DNA of 33,879 nucleotides from an uncultured Microbulbifer sp. (GCF_913055755.1 NZ_CAJXKH010000037.1:1-33879), one strand, 5' to 3'. Counted from the stretch's first letter, positions 25,574 to 33,520 are shown. Notes: generated from the sequence alone by a model not told the origin. Program-made: numbers and translations.

Positions 25574-25621
25574 GTGTCCGCTAAAAGTGTCCGCTGTCCC
25601 CCTGTCCGGGGGATCGGACAC
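25574..25621. promoter_or_regulatory. Enhancer-like repeats upstream of the sigma-54 promoter
   Basis: GTGTCCGCT occurs twice (25574-25582, 25587-25595). CTGTCC recurs at 25602, and the inverse CGGACAC is at 25615-25621. GTGTCCG/CGGACAC flank a nested CCCCC/GGGGG pair, forming a 35-bp quasi-palindrome (25587-25621). The block lies 75-122 bp upstream of the -24 element, the usual place for NtrC-type binding sites. Confidence 0.6.
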
Positions 25622-25747
25622 GGGTTGATTCAAGCGTCAGGCCGTCGGTCTTACGGGAACTCAGAGGTAAATGCGAAGGTGCCGCCACAGAACTTAAAAC
25701 ATTGTCCCGAAGCTCTGGCTGTTCTTTAGCCATTAAGGCCAGCATGC

Positions 25748-25753
25748 TAGAAT
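25748..25753 (+). promoter_or_regulatory. -10 box (TAGAAT) for the SulP gene
   Basis: TAGAAT is preceded by TGC (an extended -10) and followed by the discriminator CCGCGCC. The predicted start near 25760 gives a leader of about 50 nt. Confidence 0.45.
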
Positions 25754-25809
25754 CCGCGCCCATTTTTCCGGGCTTCCGGCAAGACTCCCCAGACAGGCAA
25801 ATCCAAGTT

Positions 25810-27318
25810 ATGCAGTTTTCCAACACCCTGCTGTCGTCCACCAGGAACGACTGGTTTGGCAATATCCGTCGCGACGTACTCGCGGGCCTCGTGGTCGCAC
25901 TGGCGCTGATCCCCGAAGCCATTGCCTTCTCCATCATCGCCGGCGTCGACCCGCGAGTGGGCCTGTACGCCTCTTTCTGTATTGCCGTAGTCATCGCCTT
26001 CGTCGGCGGCCGCCCGGGGATGATCTCCGCCGCCACCGGCGCCATGGCCCTGCTGATGGTGACCCTGGTCAAGGAACACGGCCTCCAGTACCTGCTGGCG
26101 GCGACGCTATTGACCGGGGTACTGCAGATCTTCGCCGGCTACCTCAAGCTCGGCAGCCTGATGAGCTTCGTGTCGAGGGCCGTGGTCACGGGCTTCGTCA
26201 ACGCGCTCGCCATCCTCATCTTTATGGCCCAGCTCCCCGAACTCACCGACGTCACCTGGCATGTCTACGCCATGACCGCCGCGGGCCTCGGCATCATCTA
26301 CCTGTTCCCCTATGTGCCGGTGGTGGGCAAGGTGCTGCCGTCGCCGCTGGTGTGCATCCTGCTGCTGACCGCAGTGGCGGTATTCCTGGGGCTGGATATC
26401 CGCACCGTCGGTGATATGGGCGAGCTGCCGGACACCCTGCCGGTGTTCCTGTGGCCGGAAGTACCGCTCAATCTCGAGACCCTGAAGATCATCTTCCCCT
26501 ATTCAGCGGGCCTCGCGGTGGTGGGCCTGCTGGAGTCCCTGATGACCGCCACCATTGTCGACGACCTGACCGACACCAGCAGTGACAAGAACCGGGAGTG
26601 CAAGGGCCAGGGGATTGCCAACATCGGTGCGGGACTGCTCGGCGGTATGGCGGGCTGCGCGATGATCGGCCAGTCGGTGATCAACGTTAAGTCTGGAGGC
26701 CGCGGCCGTCTGTCCACACTGGTGGCGGGTGTGGGCCTGTTGACCCTGGTGGTGTTCCTGAGCGATTACGTGGCGGTGATCCCGATGGCGGCACTGGTGG
26801 CGGTGATGATCATGGTATCCATCGGTACCTTTGACTGGGGTTCAATCCGTAATCTGAAGCACCTGCCGCTGTCCACCAATCTGGTGATGCTGGCTACGGT
26901 GATTGTGGTAGTGTTTACCCATAATCTGGCATTCGGTGTGTTCGTGGGTGTGCTGTTGGCTTCGCTGTTCTTCGCCAACAAGGTGAGCCACTTCATGTAT
27001 GTGCAGACGGAGCTGGATGAGGAAAGCAATTGCCGGACCTACAAGGTGGTGGGGCAGGTGTTTTTCAATTCGGCGGACAAGTTTGTGGCACAGTTTGATT
27101 TCAAGGAGGCGCTGGACAAGGTGGTGATTGACCTGAGCCGGGCGCACTTCTGGGATGTGTCGGCGGTGCATTCGCTGGACAAGACGGTAGTGAAGTTCCG
27201 ACGCGAGGGTGCCGAGGTTGAGCTGATCGGCCTGAACGAAGCCAGTGCAACCATCGTCGACCGCTTCGGTATACACGACAAGCCGGAAGAGATTGAGAAG
27301 GTGCTGGGGGGGCATTGA
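25810..27318 (+). CDS. SulP-family anion transporter with STAS domain
   Basis: A 502-aa inner-membrane transporter; family members carry sulfate, bicarbonate or dicarboxylates. The start [10 protein letters not shown] at 25810 comes after the promoter; a longer frame from 25702 would begin upstream of it. The N-terminal signature region [25 protein letters not shown] and the following [15 protein letters not shown] are typical. About 10-14 membrane segments run to residue 400 ([28 protein letters not shown]). The C-terminal STAS domain (about 405-500) includes [21 protein letters not shown], the anti-sigma-antagonist fold that regulates transport. The Usp gene is 235 nt downstream with structured element E3 between; SulP-Usp pairing is common in proteobacteria. 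Confidence 0.93.
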   Translation: MQFSNTLLSSTRNDWFGNIRRDVLAGLVVALALIPEAIAFSIIAGVDPRVGLYASFCIAVVIAFVGGRPGMISAATGAMALLMVTLVKEHGLQYLLAATLLTGVLQIFAGYLKLGSLMSFVSRAVVTGFVNALAILIFMAQLPELTDVTWHVYAMTAAGLGIIYLFPYVPVVGKVLPSPLVCILLLTAVAVFLGLDIRTVGDMGELPDTLPVFLWPEVPLNLETLKIIFPYSAGLAVVGLLESLMTATIVDDLTDTSSDKNRECKGQGIANIGAGLLGGMAGCAMIGQSVINVKSGGRGRLSTLVAGVGLLTLVVFLSDYVAVIPMAALVAVMIMVSIGTFDWGSIRNLKHLPLSTNLVMLATVIVVVFTHNLAFGVFVGVLLASLFFANKVSHFMYVQTELDEESNCRTYKVVGQVFFNSADKFVAQFDFKEALDKVVIDLSRAHFWDVSAVHSLDKTVVKFRREGAEVELIGLNEASATIVDRFGIHDKPEEIEKVLGGH

Positions 27319-27370
27319 GTCCCGGAGCTCCGTTCCGGAGCTTTGTTTTAGCCCCGGTGGCGCCGGAACA

Positions 27371-27463
27371 CTGGGCGGAAGTTTTTGAAAACGCACAAGT
27401 ACATCCCTGTATGCTCCGGCGGCGACTTCCCTGTCGCCGACGGTTTCAAAAACTTCCGCCCAG
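27371..27463 (-). repeat. Dispersed structured element, copy E3
   Basis: Outer arms 27371-27390 and 27444-27463 pair over 20 bp; GGAA/TTCC outside (27365-27368 with 27466-27469) extends them past a CA/CA internal loop. Minus strand: hairpin 1 (27439-27420; stem CGGCGAC/GTCGCCG, hexaloop AGGGAA), then CCGG, then the 22-nt module 27415-27394 with hairpin 2 TACA-GGGA-TGTA. The GGA loops are on the strand opposite to the flanking SulP and Usp genes. Confidence 0.83.
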
Positions 27464-27553
27464 CATTCCAGCTTCCATTCCTGGTCATGTGCTTCATAAG
27501 CATTTGTCGCTTCCGTTCCAAGATAGTTGGTTAGTGATAGAGAGAAAACAATA

Positions 27554-28417
27554 ATGACCGAACAGAAAGATCCCCTGGTACTCACCTGTATCGATGGCTC
27601 CCACTACAGCGCCGCCGTGTGTGATTACGCCGCCTGGATTTCCAGCCGCACCGGCGCGCCCGTCAAGCTCCTGCACAATATCGAACGCGCTGCGGCGCCG
27701 GCGGTGGCGGACCTGTCCGGCAGTATCGGTCTCGGTAGCCAGGAGGAGTTGCTGGAAGAGCTTACCCTGCTGGAACAGCAGCGCTCCAAACTGCAGCTGG
27801 AGCAGGGCCGGCTGATGCTGGATGACGCCCGTGCGCGCACCGCAGCTGCCGGCGCCGAGCGGGTGGTGACCTGTCAACGCCACGGCAGTCTGGCGGAGTC
27901 GCTGGTGGAGCTGGAGGATCATATCCGTGTGCTGGTACTGGGGATTCGCGGTGAGGAGCACGGGGATTCAGACAAGGGATTGGGGACGCAGCTGGAGACG
28001 GTGGTGCGTTCGCTGCACAAGCCGATCCTGGTGGTGAACCGGGAGTTCACGGCGCCGCAAAATATCATGTTGGCTTACGACGGTAGCGAGGCGGCACGCA
28101 AGGCGCTGGATATGGTGGCTTCCAGCCCGCTGTTCCGGGGCATTGCCTGTCACCTGGTCTACGTAGGCCAGAGCGCGGCGGCGGAAACCGTGCTGGCGGA
28201 GGGGGCAGCGGCGCTGAGCCACGGCGGGATCGAAGTCACCAGTGCCAACCTGCAGGGCAAGACCGTGGAGGCGCTGGTGGCTTACCAGCAGGATCACGCA
28301 ATCGATCTCACGGTAATGGGCGCCTTCAGTCACAACCGCCTGCGGGACCTGCTGCTGGGCAGTGTCACCGCAAAGATGCTGCTGAGCACCAATCAGCCGC
28401 TGCTGTTGTTGCGCTGA
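27554..28417 (+). CDS. Tandem universal stress protein (two UspA domains)
   Basis: A 287-aa cytoplasmic protein made of two Usp domains (about 1-145 and 150-287). Domain 1 begins LVLTCIDGSHYSAAVCDYAAW and ends VLVLGIRGEEHGD ... KPILVVNRE. Domain 2 begins NIMLAYDGSEAARKALDMV and ends VMGAFSHNRLRDLLLGSVTAKMLLSTNQPLLLLR, carrying most of the nucleotide-binding loop with Ser at the second Gly position. The charged insert EELLEELTLLEQQRSKLQLEQGRLMLDDAR in domain 1 looks helical. It follows the SulP gene and may act with the transporter in stress or pH/bicarbonate responses; that link is inferred from proximity only. Confidence 0.92.
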   Translation: MTEQKDPLVLTCIDGSHYSAAVCDYAAWISSRTGAPVKLLHNIERAAAPAVADLSGSIGLGSQEELLEELTLLEQQRSKLQLEQGRLMLDDARARTAAAGAERVVTCQRHGSLAESLVELEDHIRVLVLGIRGEEHGDSDKGLGTQLETVVRSLHKPILVVNREFTAPQNIMLAYDGSEAARKALDMVASSPLFRGIACHLVYVGQSAAAETVLAEGAAALSHGGIEVTSANLQGKTVEALVAYQQDHAIDLTVMGAFSHNRLRDLLLGSVTAKMLLSTNQPLLLLR

Positions 28418-28428
28418 AGACAGCGATT

Positions 28429-28483
28429 AAAAGTATAAAAACAGCGCCCTCTAGCGCTCTGTTTCGAGCGATCCAGGGCGCTG
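28429..28483 (-). terminator. Branched-stem terminator of the thioesterase gene
   Basis: The outer stem CAGCGCCCT/AGGGCGCTG (28442-28450 with 28475-28483) encloses an inner hairpin CGCTC/GAGCG (28455-28459 with 28466-28470). On the minus strand TTTTTATACTTTT follows, a usable U-tract. It also separates the converging Usp gene. Confidence 0.7.
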
Positions 28484-28510
28484 CCAGTCAATATTGATTG
28501 CGCGTGAATA

Positions 28511-28924
28511 TCAGCTGGCCATCTTCTGGCCAGCCGCGGAATAGTTTGCCGCCTGCTCGAGCGTCAGCCCGGCTTTCTTGTGCGGTGCGGGTTTGCCGTC
28601 GGCATCCAGTGCCACAAACACAATCCGCTCCACCCGCACAATCAGATCCCGGGTCTGCTTGTTGCGCATCTCACAGTGCACGGTCAGTGACGTGCGGCCG
28701 ATGCCCACGACCTCGAAACCGAATTCCACAATATCCCCGCAAACCGCCGAGCTGACAAAATCGATCTCCGACATCAGCTTGGTCACGATGTTTGCGGTGC
28801 CCATCTGGCAACCGGCGAAAATTGCCGCTTCCTCATCTATCCACGCCAGTGCCTGACCGCCGAACAGACGTTGCGCGGGATTCAGGTCTCCAGGTTTTAC
28901 AAAATGACGTGAGTAGTACTTCAT
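28511..28924 (-). CDS. Acyl-CoA thioesterase, YciA-like hotdog fold
   Basis: A 137-aa cytoplasmic hotdog-fold thioesterase that hydrolyses acyl-CoAs. NPAQRLFGGQALAWIDEEAAIFAGCQMG carries the conserved FGGxxLxWIDE pattern of the acyl-CoA thioesterase/YciA group, with the Asp of WIDE as the likely catalytic acid. VTKLMSEIDFVSSAVCGDIVEFGFEVVGIGRTSL is the second conserved half. GAGGT lies nine bases before the ATG. The C-terminus is Ala/Gln-rich (LTLEQAANYSAAGQKMAS). It stands alone, divergent from fabV across 552 bp that contain element E4, so both flanking genes concern acyl chains. Confidence 0.9.
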   Translation of the reverse strand: MKYYSRHFVKPGDLNPAQRLFGGQALAWIDEEAAIFAGCQMGTANIVTKLMSEIDFVSSAVCGDIVEFGFEVVGIGRTSLTVHCEMRNKQTRDLIVRVERIVFVALDADGKPAPHKKAGLTLEQAANYSAAGQKMAS

Positions 28925-29064
28925 GAGTGATTACCTCTTTGGTTACCCCTTGCCGGGCAATAGAAAATGCCGCATTCCGTAGCGGTCCCAATACAGGAAT
29001 TGCATGAAGTGTGCCAATAAGCCGGGGGAAACTTGGGGTGGAGTACTTGTCTGGGAATTGAAGG

Positions 29065-29172
29065 AAAGGGTCCGGGTAAAAGGTTTCAGAAGCGTCGGCA
29101 ACAGGGATGTTGCCGACGCAGCGTACAGGGATGTATTCACAGCGGTTCTGAAACCTTTTGCCCGGACCCTTT
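29065..29172 (+). repeat. Dispersed structured element, copy E4
   Basis: Outer arms 29065-29091 and 29146-29172 pair over 27 positions. The only exception is T29077 opposite G29160, a U-G wobble if transcribed from the plus strand. Hairpin 1 at 29092-29119 (11-bp stem GCGTCGGCAAC/GTTGCCGACGC, hexaloop AGGGAT). The 22-nt module 29120-29141 contains hairpin 2 TACA-GGGA-TGTA (29124-29135) and ends TTCACA. The remaining 28925-29476 spacer outside the element holds the fabV promoter candidate and no visible gene. Confidence 0.87.
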
Positions 29173-29366
29173 GCGCCACCGGGCCGGATTCATGGAAACT
29201 ATTTCGCGGGAATTGGTCAAAATTGTGCGTTATTTATTCAGGCTGCACTTGTTGAGGGCAAAAATTATTCTGCAGGTTTGGCTAAACTGGCCGTGAGTAC
29301 GGATATTCTGGCCGTGGAATTCTCATAGCGTGACCTGGGACTATGGGAGTTGCCGGCAACTGCCAT

Positions 29367-29372
29367 TAGAAT
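29367..29372 (+). promoter_or_regulatory. -10 box (TAGAAT) candidate for fabV
   Basis: TAGAAT is followed by GTGCCGC, the same pattern as the other biosynthetic promoters here. The predicted leader is about 98 nt. No good -35 is seen. Element E4 would lie upstream of this start; a transcript from further upstream would include it. Confidence 0.35.
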
Positions 29373-29476
29373 GTGCCGCTTTAGTGGCTGGCCAGTCGGC
29401 AGCCCTGACGGCGGAACTTCTGTAACACTTGGTGAGAAGTTCCCAGAAGAATCACCCAACGGAGAGAGCCCCCGGC

Positions 29477-30655
29477 ATGATCATCCAGCCGAAAGTACGC
29501 GGATTCATCTGCACCAACGCCCACCCGCAGGGCTGCGCCGCCAACGTGCGTGAACAGATCGACTACATCAAATCCCAGCCCGCCATCCAGGACGGCCCCA
29601 AAAACGTCCTCGTGGTCGGCGCCTCCACCGGCTATGGCCTCGCCTCCCGTATCACCGCCGCCTTTGGCTGCGGTGCCAAGACCCTGGGTGTCTTCTTCGA
29701 AAAGCCGCCCACCGACAAGAAAACCGCCTCCGCCGGCTACTACAACGCCGCCGCGTTTGAAGACGAAGCGCACAAGGCCGGCCTGTACGCGAAAAGCATC
29801 AACGGCGACGCCTTCTCCGACGAAGTCAAAGCCCAGGCCATCGACCTGATCAAACAGGATCTCGGCAAAATCGACCTGGTGATCTACAGCCTCGCTTCCC
29901 CCCGTCGCAAAGATCCGAAAACCGGCGAACTGTACTCCTCGGTGCTGAAGCCCATCGGCAAGTCCTACACCGCCAAGAACCTCAACACCGACAAGCTGGA
30001 AATCTCCGACATCAGTGTTGATCCGGCGAACGAAGAGGAAATCGCGGCGACCGTAAAAGTCATGGGCGGCGAAGACTGGGAACTGTGGATGCAGGCCCTG
30101 AATGACGCCGGCGTACTGGCGGACAACTGCAAAACCGTTGCCTACACCTACATTGGTGAAAAACTTACCTGGCCGATCTACGGCCACGCCACCATCGGCA
30201 AGGCCAAGGAAGACCTGGACCGCGCCGCCAAGGCGATCACCGACAGCGGCAGTGCCGACGCCAACGTTGCGGTGCTGAAGGCCCTGGTAACCCAGTCCAG
30301 CTCCGCGATTCCGGTAATGCCGCTGTACATTTCCCTCGTCTACAAGGTGATGAAGGAAGAGGGTACCCACGAGGGCTGTATCGAGCAGCTGTACCGCCTT
30401 TATACCGAAGGTCTGTACACCGACACACCGCGCCTCGACGATACCAACCGTTTCCGCATGGACGACAAGGAACTGCGCCCGGAAACCCAGGCCAAGATCG
30501 AAAAACTGTGGCCGGAAGTGACCGAGGAAAACCTGTTCGAGCTGTCCGACTACAAGGGTTACAGCGACGACTTCCTCAAGCTGTTCGGCTTCGGTGTCGA
30601 CGGTGTCGACTACGAGGCGGAAACCAGCCCGCTGGTAGAAGCCGACTTCAAGTAA
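29477..30655 (+). CDS. fabV: Trans-2-enoyl-ACP/CoA reductase FabV
   Basis: An NADH-dependent enoyl reductase that completes each round of fatty-acid elongation; FabV enzymes are naturally tolerant of triclosan. The 392 aa from ATG 29477 include the N-terminal FabV region [22 protein letters not shown] and the nucleotide-binding [16 protein letters not shown]. The active-site pair Y235 and K244 is in Y-x8-K ([10 protein letters not shown]), the same numbers as in characterised Fab[13 protein letters not shown] lies near the C-terminus. An in-frame ATG further upstream (29429) has no support. It is flanked by its own promoter candidate and a strong terminator; no fabI is in the window. Confidence 0.97.
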   Translation: MIIQPKVRGFICTNAHPQGCAANVREQIDYIKSQPAIQDGPKNVLVVGASTGYGLASRITAAFGCGAKTLGVFFEKPPTDKKTASAGYYNAAAFEDEAHKAGLYAKSINGDAFSDEVKAQAIDLIKQDLGKIDLVIYSLASPRRKDPKTGELYSSVLKPIGKSYTAKNLNTDKLEISDISVDPANEEEIAATVKVMGGEDWELWMQALNDAGVLADNCKTVAYTYIGEKLTWPIYGHATIGKAKEDLDRAAKAITDSGSADANVAVLKALVTQSSSAIPVMPLYISLVYKVMKEEGTHEGCIEQLYRLYTEGLYTDTPRLDDTNRFRMDDKELRPETQAKIEKLWPEVTEENLFELSDYKGYSDDFLKLFGFGVDGVDYEAETSPLVEADFK

Positions 30656-30676
30656 TAACTTGTTACCGTCAGCCCG

Positions 30677-30708
30677 AAAAAACGCCGGCCTCACCCGCCG
30701 GCGTTTTT
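30677..30708 (+). terminator. Rho-independent terminator of fabV
   Basis: The stem AACGCCGGC/GCCGGCGTT (30681-30689 with 30697-30705) has a 7-nt loop, is preceded by A residues and followed by T residues. Confidence 0.92.
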
Positions 30709-30725
30709 GTTGTAGGCTGCGGCGT

Positions 30726-30744
30726 TTGAATGATTATCGTCATC
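30726..30744. promoter_or_regulatory. Fur-box-like sequence upstream of the aldo-keto reductase
   Basis: TTGAATGATTATCGTCATC matches 14 of 19 positions of the Fur consensus palindrome GATAATGATTATCATTATC. It lies 20 bp before the ATG at 30765 and overlaps the only -35-like hexamer (TTGAAT, 30726-30731). Confidence 0.4.
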
Positions 30745-30764
30745 GCATGTAAATGGGGAGAGCA

Positions 30765-31808
30765 ATGGAACATCGTCAGCTCGGCAAAACCGACATCCAG
30801 GTCAGCAAGATCTGCCTCGGCACCATGACCTACGGCGAACAGAACAGCGAGTCCGAGGCGTTCGAGCAACTGGACTACGCGCTGGCCAACGGCGTCAACT
30901 TTATCGACTGTGCGGAGATGTACCCGGTGCCGCCCAAACCCGAGACTTGCGGTCGCACCGAGGAATACATCGGCAACTGGCTGGCGCAGCGGGGTACCCG
31001 CGAGCAGGTTGTGCTGGCCACCAAAGTCACCGGGCGCAGCAGTGCCAACTCCGGTGTCGGCCATATCCGCGGCGGCCCGCGCCTTAGTCGGGAACAGATT
31101 TTCAAGGCCTGCGACGACTCTCTCGCCCGCCTGAAAACCGACTATATCGACCTGTACCAGGTACACTGGCCGGAACGCCAGGCCAACTTCTTCGGCCAGC
31201 TCGGTTACGAACACGGTGAAGATGATGGCATCGACATCAGCGAGACCCTGAGCGCCCTGCAGGAACTGGTGGCCGCGGGCAAGGTGCGGCATATCGGATT
31301 GTCCAACGAGACCCCCTGGGGGATGCACCGCTACCTGCGTCTGGCAGCCCACGGCAACAAACCCCGCGTGGCATCGATCCAGAACCCCTACAGCCTGCTG
31401 AACCGCACCTTCGAGGTGGGGCTGGCGGAAATGGCGATCCGCGAGCAGTGCGGCCTGCTGGCCTATTCGCCACTGGCGTTTGGCACCCTGAGTGGCAAAT
31501 ACCTCGGCGGCGCCAAGCCGGCCGGGGCCAGGCTGACCCTGTTCGAGCGCTTCCAGCGCTATACCGGCCCCCGCGCCGTGGCGGCTACCGAGGCCTATGT
31601 GGCGCTGGCCCGGGAGTTCGGGCTGGACCCGGCGCAGATGGCACTGGCGTTCGTCACCCAGCAGCCGTTTGTCACGTCGAACATCATCGGCGCCACCACC
31701 ATGGCCCAGTTGCGCAGCAATATCGCCAGCGCCGATATCACCCTGAGTGCGGAGCAGCTGGAAGCCATCAATCGCGTACACAGTGAGAGTCCCAACCCGG
31801 CGCCTTGA
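30765..31808 (+). CDS. NADP(H)-dependent aldo-keto reductase, Tas-like
   Basis: A 347-aa cytoplasmic oxidoreductase (E. coli Tas is 346). The start MEHRQLG at 30765 follows GGGGAG with a 4-nt gap; the ATG at 30753 would place that ribosome site inside the gene. The catalytic tetrad is visible: Asp in FIDCAEMYPVPP, Tyr in the same stretch, Lys in VLATKVTG and His in DLYQVHWPER. GKVRHIGLSNETPWG, VASIQNPYSLLNR and LLAYSPLAFGTLSGKYL are signature regions, and IIGATTMAQLRSNI binds NADPH. The physiological substrate is unknown. The gene has its own promoter region with a Fur-like box; no clear terminator follows. Confidence 0.94.
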   Translation: MEHRQLGKTDIQVSKICLGTMTYGEQNSESEAFEQLDYALANGVNFIDCAEMYPVPPKPETCGRTEEYIGNWLAQRGTREQVVLATKVTGRSSANSGVGHIRGGPRLSREQIFKACDDSLARLKTDYIDLYQVHWPERQANFFGQLGYEHGEDDGIDISETLSALQELVAAGKVRHIGLSNETPWGMHRYLRLAAHGNKPRVASIQNPYSLLNRTFEVGLAEMAIREQCGLLAYSPLAFGTLSGKYLGGAKPAGARLTLFERFQRYTGPRAVAATEAYVALAREFGLDPAQMALAFVTQQPFVTSNIIGATTMAQLRSNIASADITLSAEQLEAINRVHSESPNPAP

Positions 31809-32032
31809 GGCGTCGGCCAGGGGCGGAATTGCGCGGCCGGCCTTCTATACTCAAGCAGGGACACTCGAGCACGGCAGTCAGGCAGGGTTGCCCAGGAACA
31901 CCCGGCGGCCCGGGCTGTCGGATCCTGTTGAGAATCGGGGGATAGCGGGGCCATAACGCCAATCCGCGCGTTCCGCCTGGCGCTCAGCCTGGTCCCTGTC
32001 GCCATCCCACCACAGTGAAGCGGAGGAAACCC

Positions 32033-32263
32033 ATGGAAACCGGCCACCACACCCTGAACGACCTGTTTGCCCAGCTGGGGCTTAGCTCTGACGATGAGTC
32101 GATCGAGGATTTTCTGGAGCGCCACCATCTCGCCGGCGAAGAAAAGCTGGCCAAGGCCCAGTTCTGGAGCGATGGGCAGCGCCGCTTCCTGCACGACGCC
32201 ATCGCCGAGGACTCGGACTGGTGTGAAGTGGTGGACGAGCTGGACGCCCTGTTGCGCCACTGA
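32033..32263 (+). CDS. DUF2789 family small protein
   Basis: A 76-aa protein of unknown function found in many gammaproteobacteria. The pattern is HTLNDLFAQLGLSSDDESIEDFLERH followed by LAKAQFWSDGQRRFLHDAIAEDSDWCEVVDELDALLRH, typical of the family and largely helical and acidic. GGAGGAAACCC precedes the ATG at 32033; an earlier in-frame ATG at 32015 lacks a ribosome site. It is encoded alone between the aldo-keto reductase and LpxL-type genes. The 224-bp gap upstream has a TATACT box at 31846 as the only promoter hint. Confidence 0.85.
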   Translation: METGHHTLNDLFAQLGLSSDDESIEDFLERHHLAGEEKLAKAQFWSDGQRRFLHDAIAEDSDWCEVVDELDALLRH

Positions 32264-32363
32264 GCCCCGCGGGCGTACCGCCCCAGCTTGCCACCAAAGC
32301 CGCTCGGACAGCCGTTTCCGCGCTCTCCGGGGTGCACGAGTATCCCCCCGCCGCGGGCGCGGC

Positions 32364-32369
32364 TATAAT
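32364..32369 (+). promoter_or_regulatory. -10 box (TATAAT) for the LpxL-type gene
   Basis: TATAAT is followed by the discriminator GCGCCGC. The predicted start near 32376 leaves about 34 nt of leader. The -35 region is unrecognisable in a G/C-only run. Confidence 0.5.
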
Positions 32370-32409
32370 GCGCCGCTTTCCCCATTCCCAGCGGCATCTC
32401 AGCTTTTTT

Positions 32410-33366
32410 ATGGAAAAACCGCATTTTCGCGCCGCCCTGTTGCATCCGCGCTACTGGTTCACCTGGTTACTCTTCGGTATCTGGTTTCTCGTCGCCCAGT
32501 TTCCCTATCGCTGGCAGATAGCGTTGGGGCGCGGCCTCGGTCGCCTGATGTTGCGCCTGGCGAAAAGTCGCCGGCGTATCGCCGAGCGCAACCTGGCCCT
32601 GTGTTTCCCCGAACTTTCCGCGCACAAGCGGGAGCAGCTGTTACGGCGCAATTTCGCCTCCAACGGTATCGCCCTGATGGAAACCGGGATGGCCTGGTTT
32701 CGCTCCAGCCGCTGGCTGCGCAGGCGCTTTACCATCGAGGGGCTGGAGCACCTGCAGGAGCCCATGAGCCGCGGACAGGGTGTGGTCATGCTCGCCATGC
32801 ACTTCACTACCCTGGAAATCGGCGCCGCCTTTATGGCCATCAGCCATCCGGTGGACGGCATGTATCGCCCGCACAAGAACCCGGTGTACGACTATATGCA
32901 GCGCAAGGGCCGCGAGCGTCACGGCGAGGACACCGACGTATTCCAGCGCAAAGATGTACGCGGCATGCTCAAGGCGCTGCAGAAGGGGCGGGCGGTCTGG
33001 TATGCGCCGGACCAGGACTACGGCATCAAGCAGGGAGTGTTTGCGCCGCTGTTCGGCATTCCTGCGGCAACGGTCACCGGCACCTCGCGCTTTGCGCGGG
33101 TGGGGCGGGCACTGGTGGTGCCGTATACCGTGACCCGGCTCGAGGAGCGAGGGCATTACCAGGTACGGGTCTACCCGCCGATCAGGGAAATTCCGTCAGG
33201 TGACGAACTGCGGGACGCAATTCTGGTCAATCAGTTTGTGGAAGCGCGCATGCGCGAGAATCCGGCCCAGTACATGTGGGTGCACCGCCGTTTCAAGACC
33301 CGCCCCCAGGGCGAGGAAAGTTTCTACGATAAGAAAGTCAAACGGCGCAAGAAGCACAAAAAGTAG
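32410..33366 (+). CDS. lpxL: Lipid A lauroyl-type acyltransferase (LpxL/HtrB family)
   Basis: An inner-membrane acyltransferase that adds a secondary acyl chain to Kdo2-lipid IVA. 318 aa from ATG 32410, just after the promoter; the longer frame from 32332 starts upstream of the -10 box. N-terminal membrane helix WFTWLLFGIWFLVAQF, then RRIAERNLALCFPELSAHKREQLLR, typical of LpxL/LpxP. The catalytic H-x4-E motif is HFTTLE (H131, E136). GMYRPHKNPVYDYMQRKGR, YAPDQDYG and NPAQYMWVHRRFKTRP are family landmarks. The very basic C-terminus (KKVKRRKKHKK) may touch the membrane surface. LpxL versus LpxP chain specificity cannot be told from sequence alone. Confidence 0.93.
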   Translation: MEKPHFRAALLHPRYWFTWLLFGIWFLVAQFPYRWQIALGRGLGRLMLRLAKSRRRIAERNLALCFPELSAHKREQLLRRNFASNGIALMETGMAWFRSSRWLRRRFTIEGLEHLQEPMSRGQGVVMLAMHFTTLEIGAAFMAISHPVDGMYRPHKNPVYDYMQRKGRERHGEDTDVFQRKDVRGMLKALQKGRAVWYAPDQDYGIKQGVFAPLFGIPAATVTGTSRFARVGRALVVPYTVTRLEERGHYQVRVYPPIREIPSGDELRDAILVNQFVEARMRENPAQYMWVHRRFKTRPQGEESFYDKKVKRRKKHKK

Positions 33367-33520
33367 ACAGGGCAAAAAGTAGGCAGAAAAGTTTCGCGGG
33401 TCAGTATTCATGCCGGGCAGCCGAATTGCGCTGGCATCAGACTGGCACGCTCAGTAACATACCGCATTCATTTTCAGGCGGTACAGACCGGCCCCGGTGC
33501 CGGTTTCAGAAGGAGTGACG

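Noticed and set aside
33443..33457. TGGCACG upstream of dapA as a sigma-54 promoter
   Set aside because: The -12 half is GTAA instead of TTGC, so the GC dinucleotide is missing.
33367..33520. Lysine riboswitch before dapA
   Set aside because: The gap is only 154 bp and lacks the multi-helix L-box structure; only a small ACCGG/CCGGT hairpin is present.
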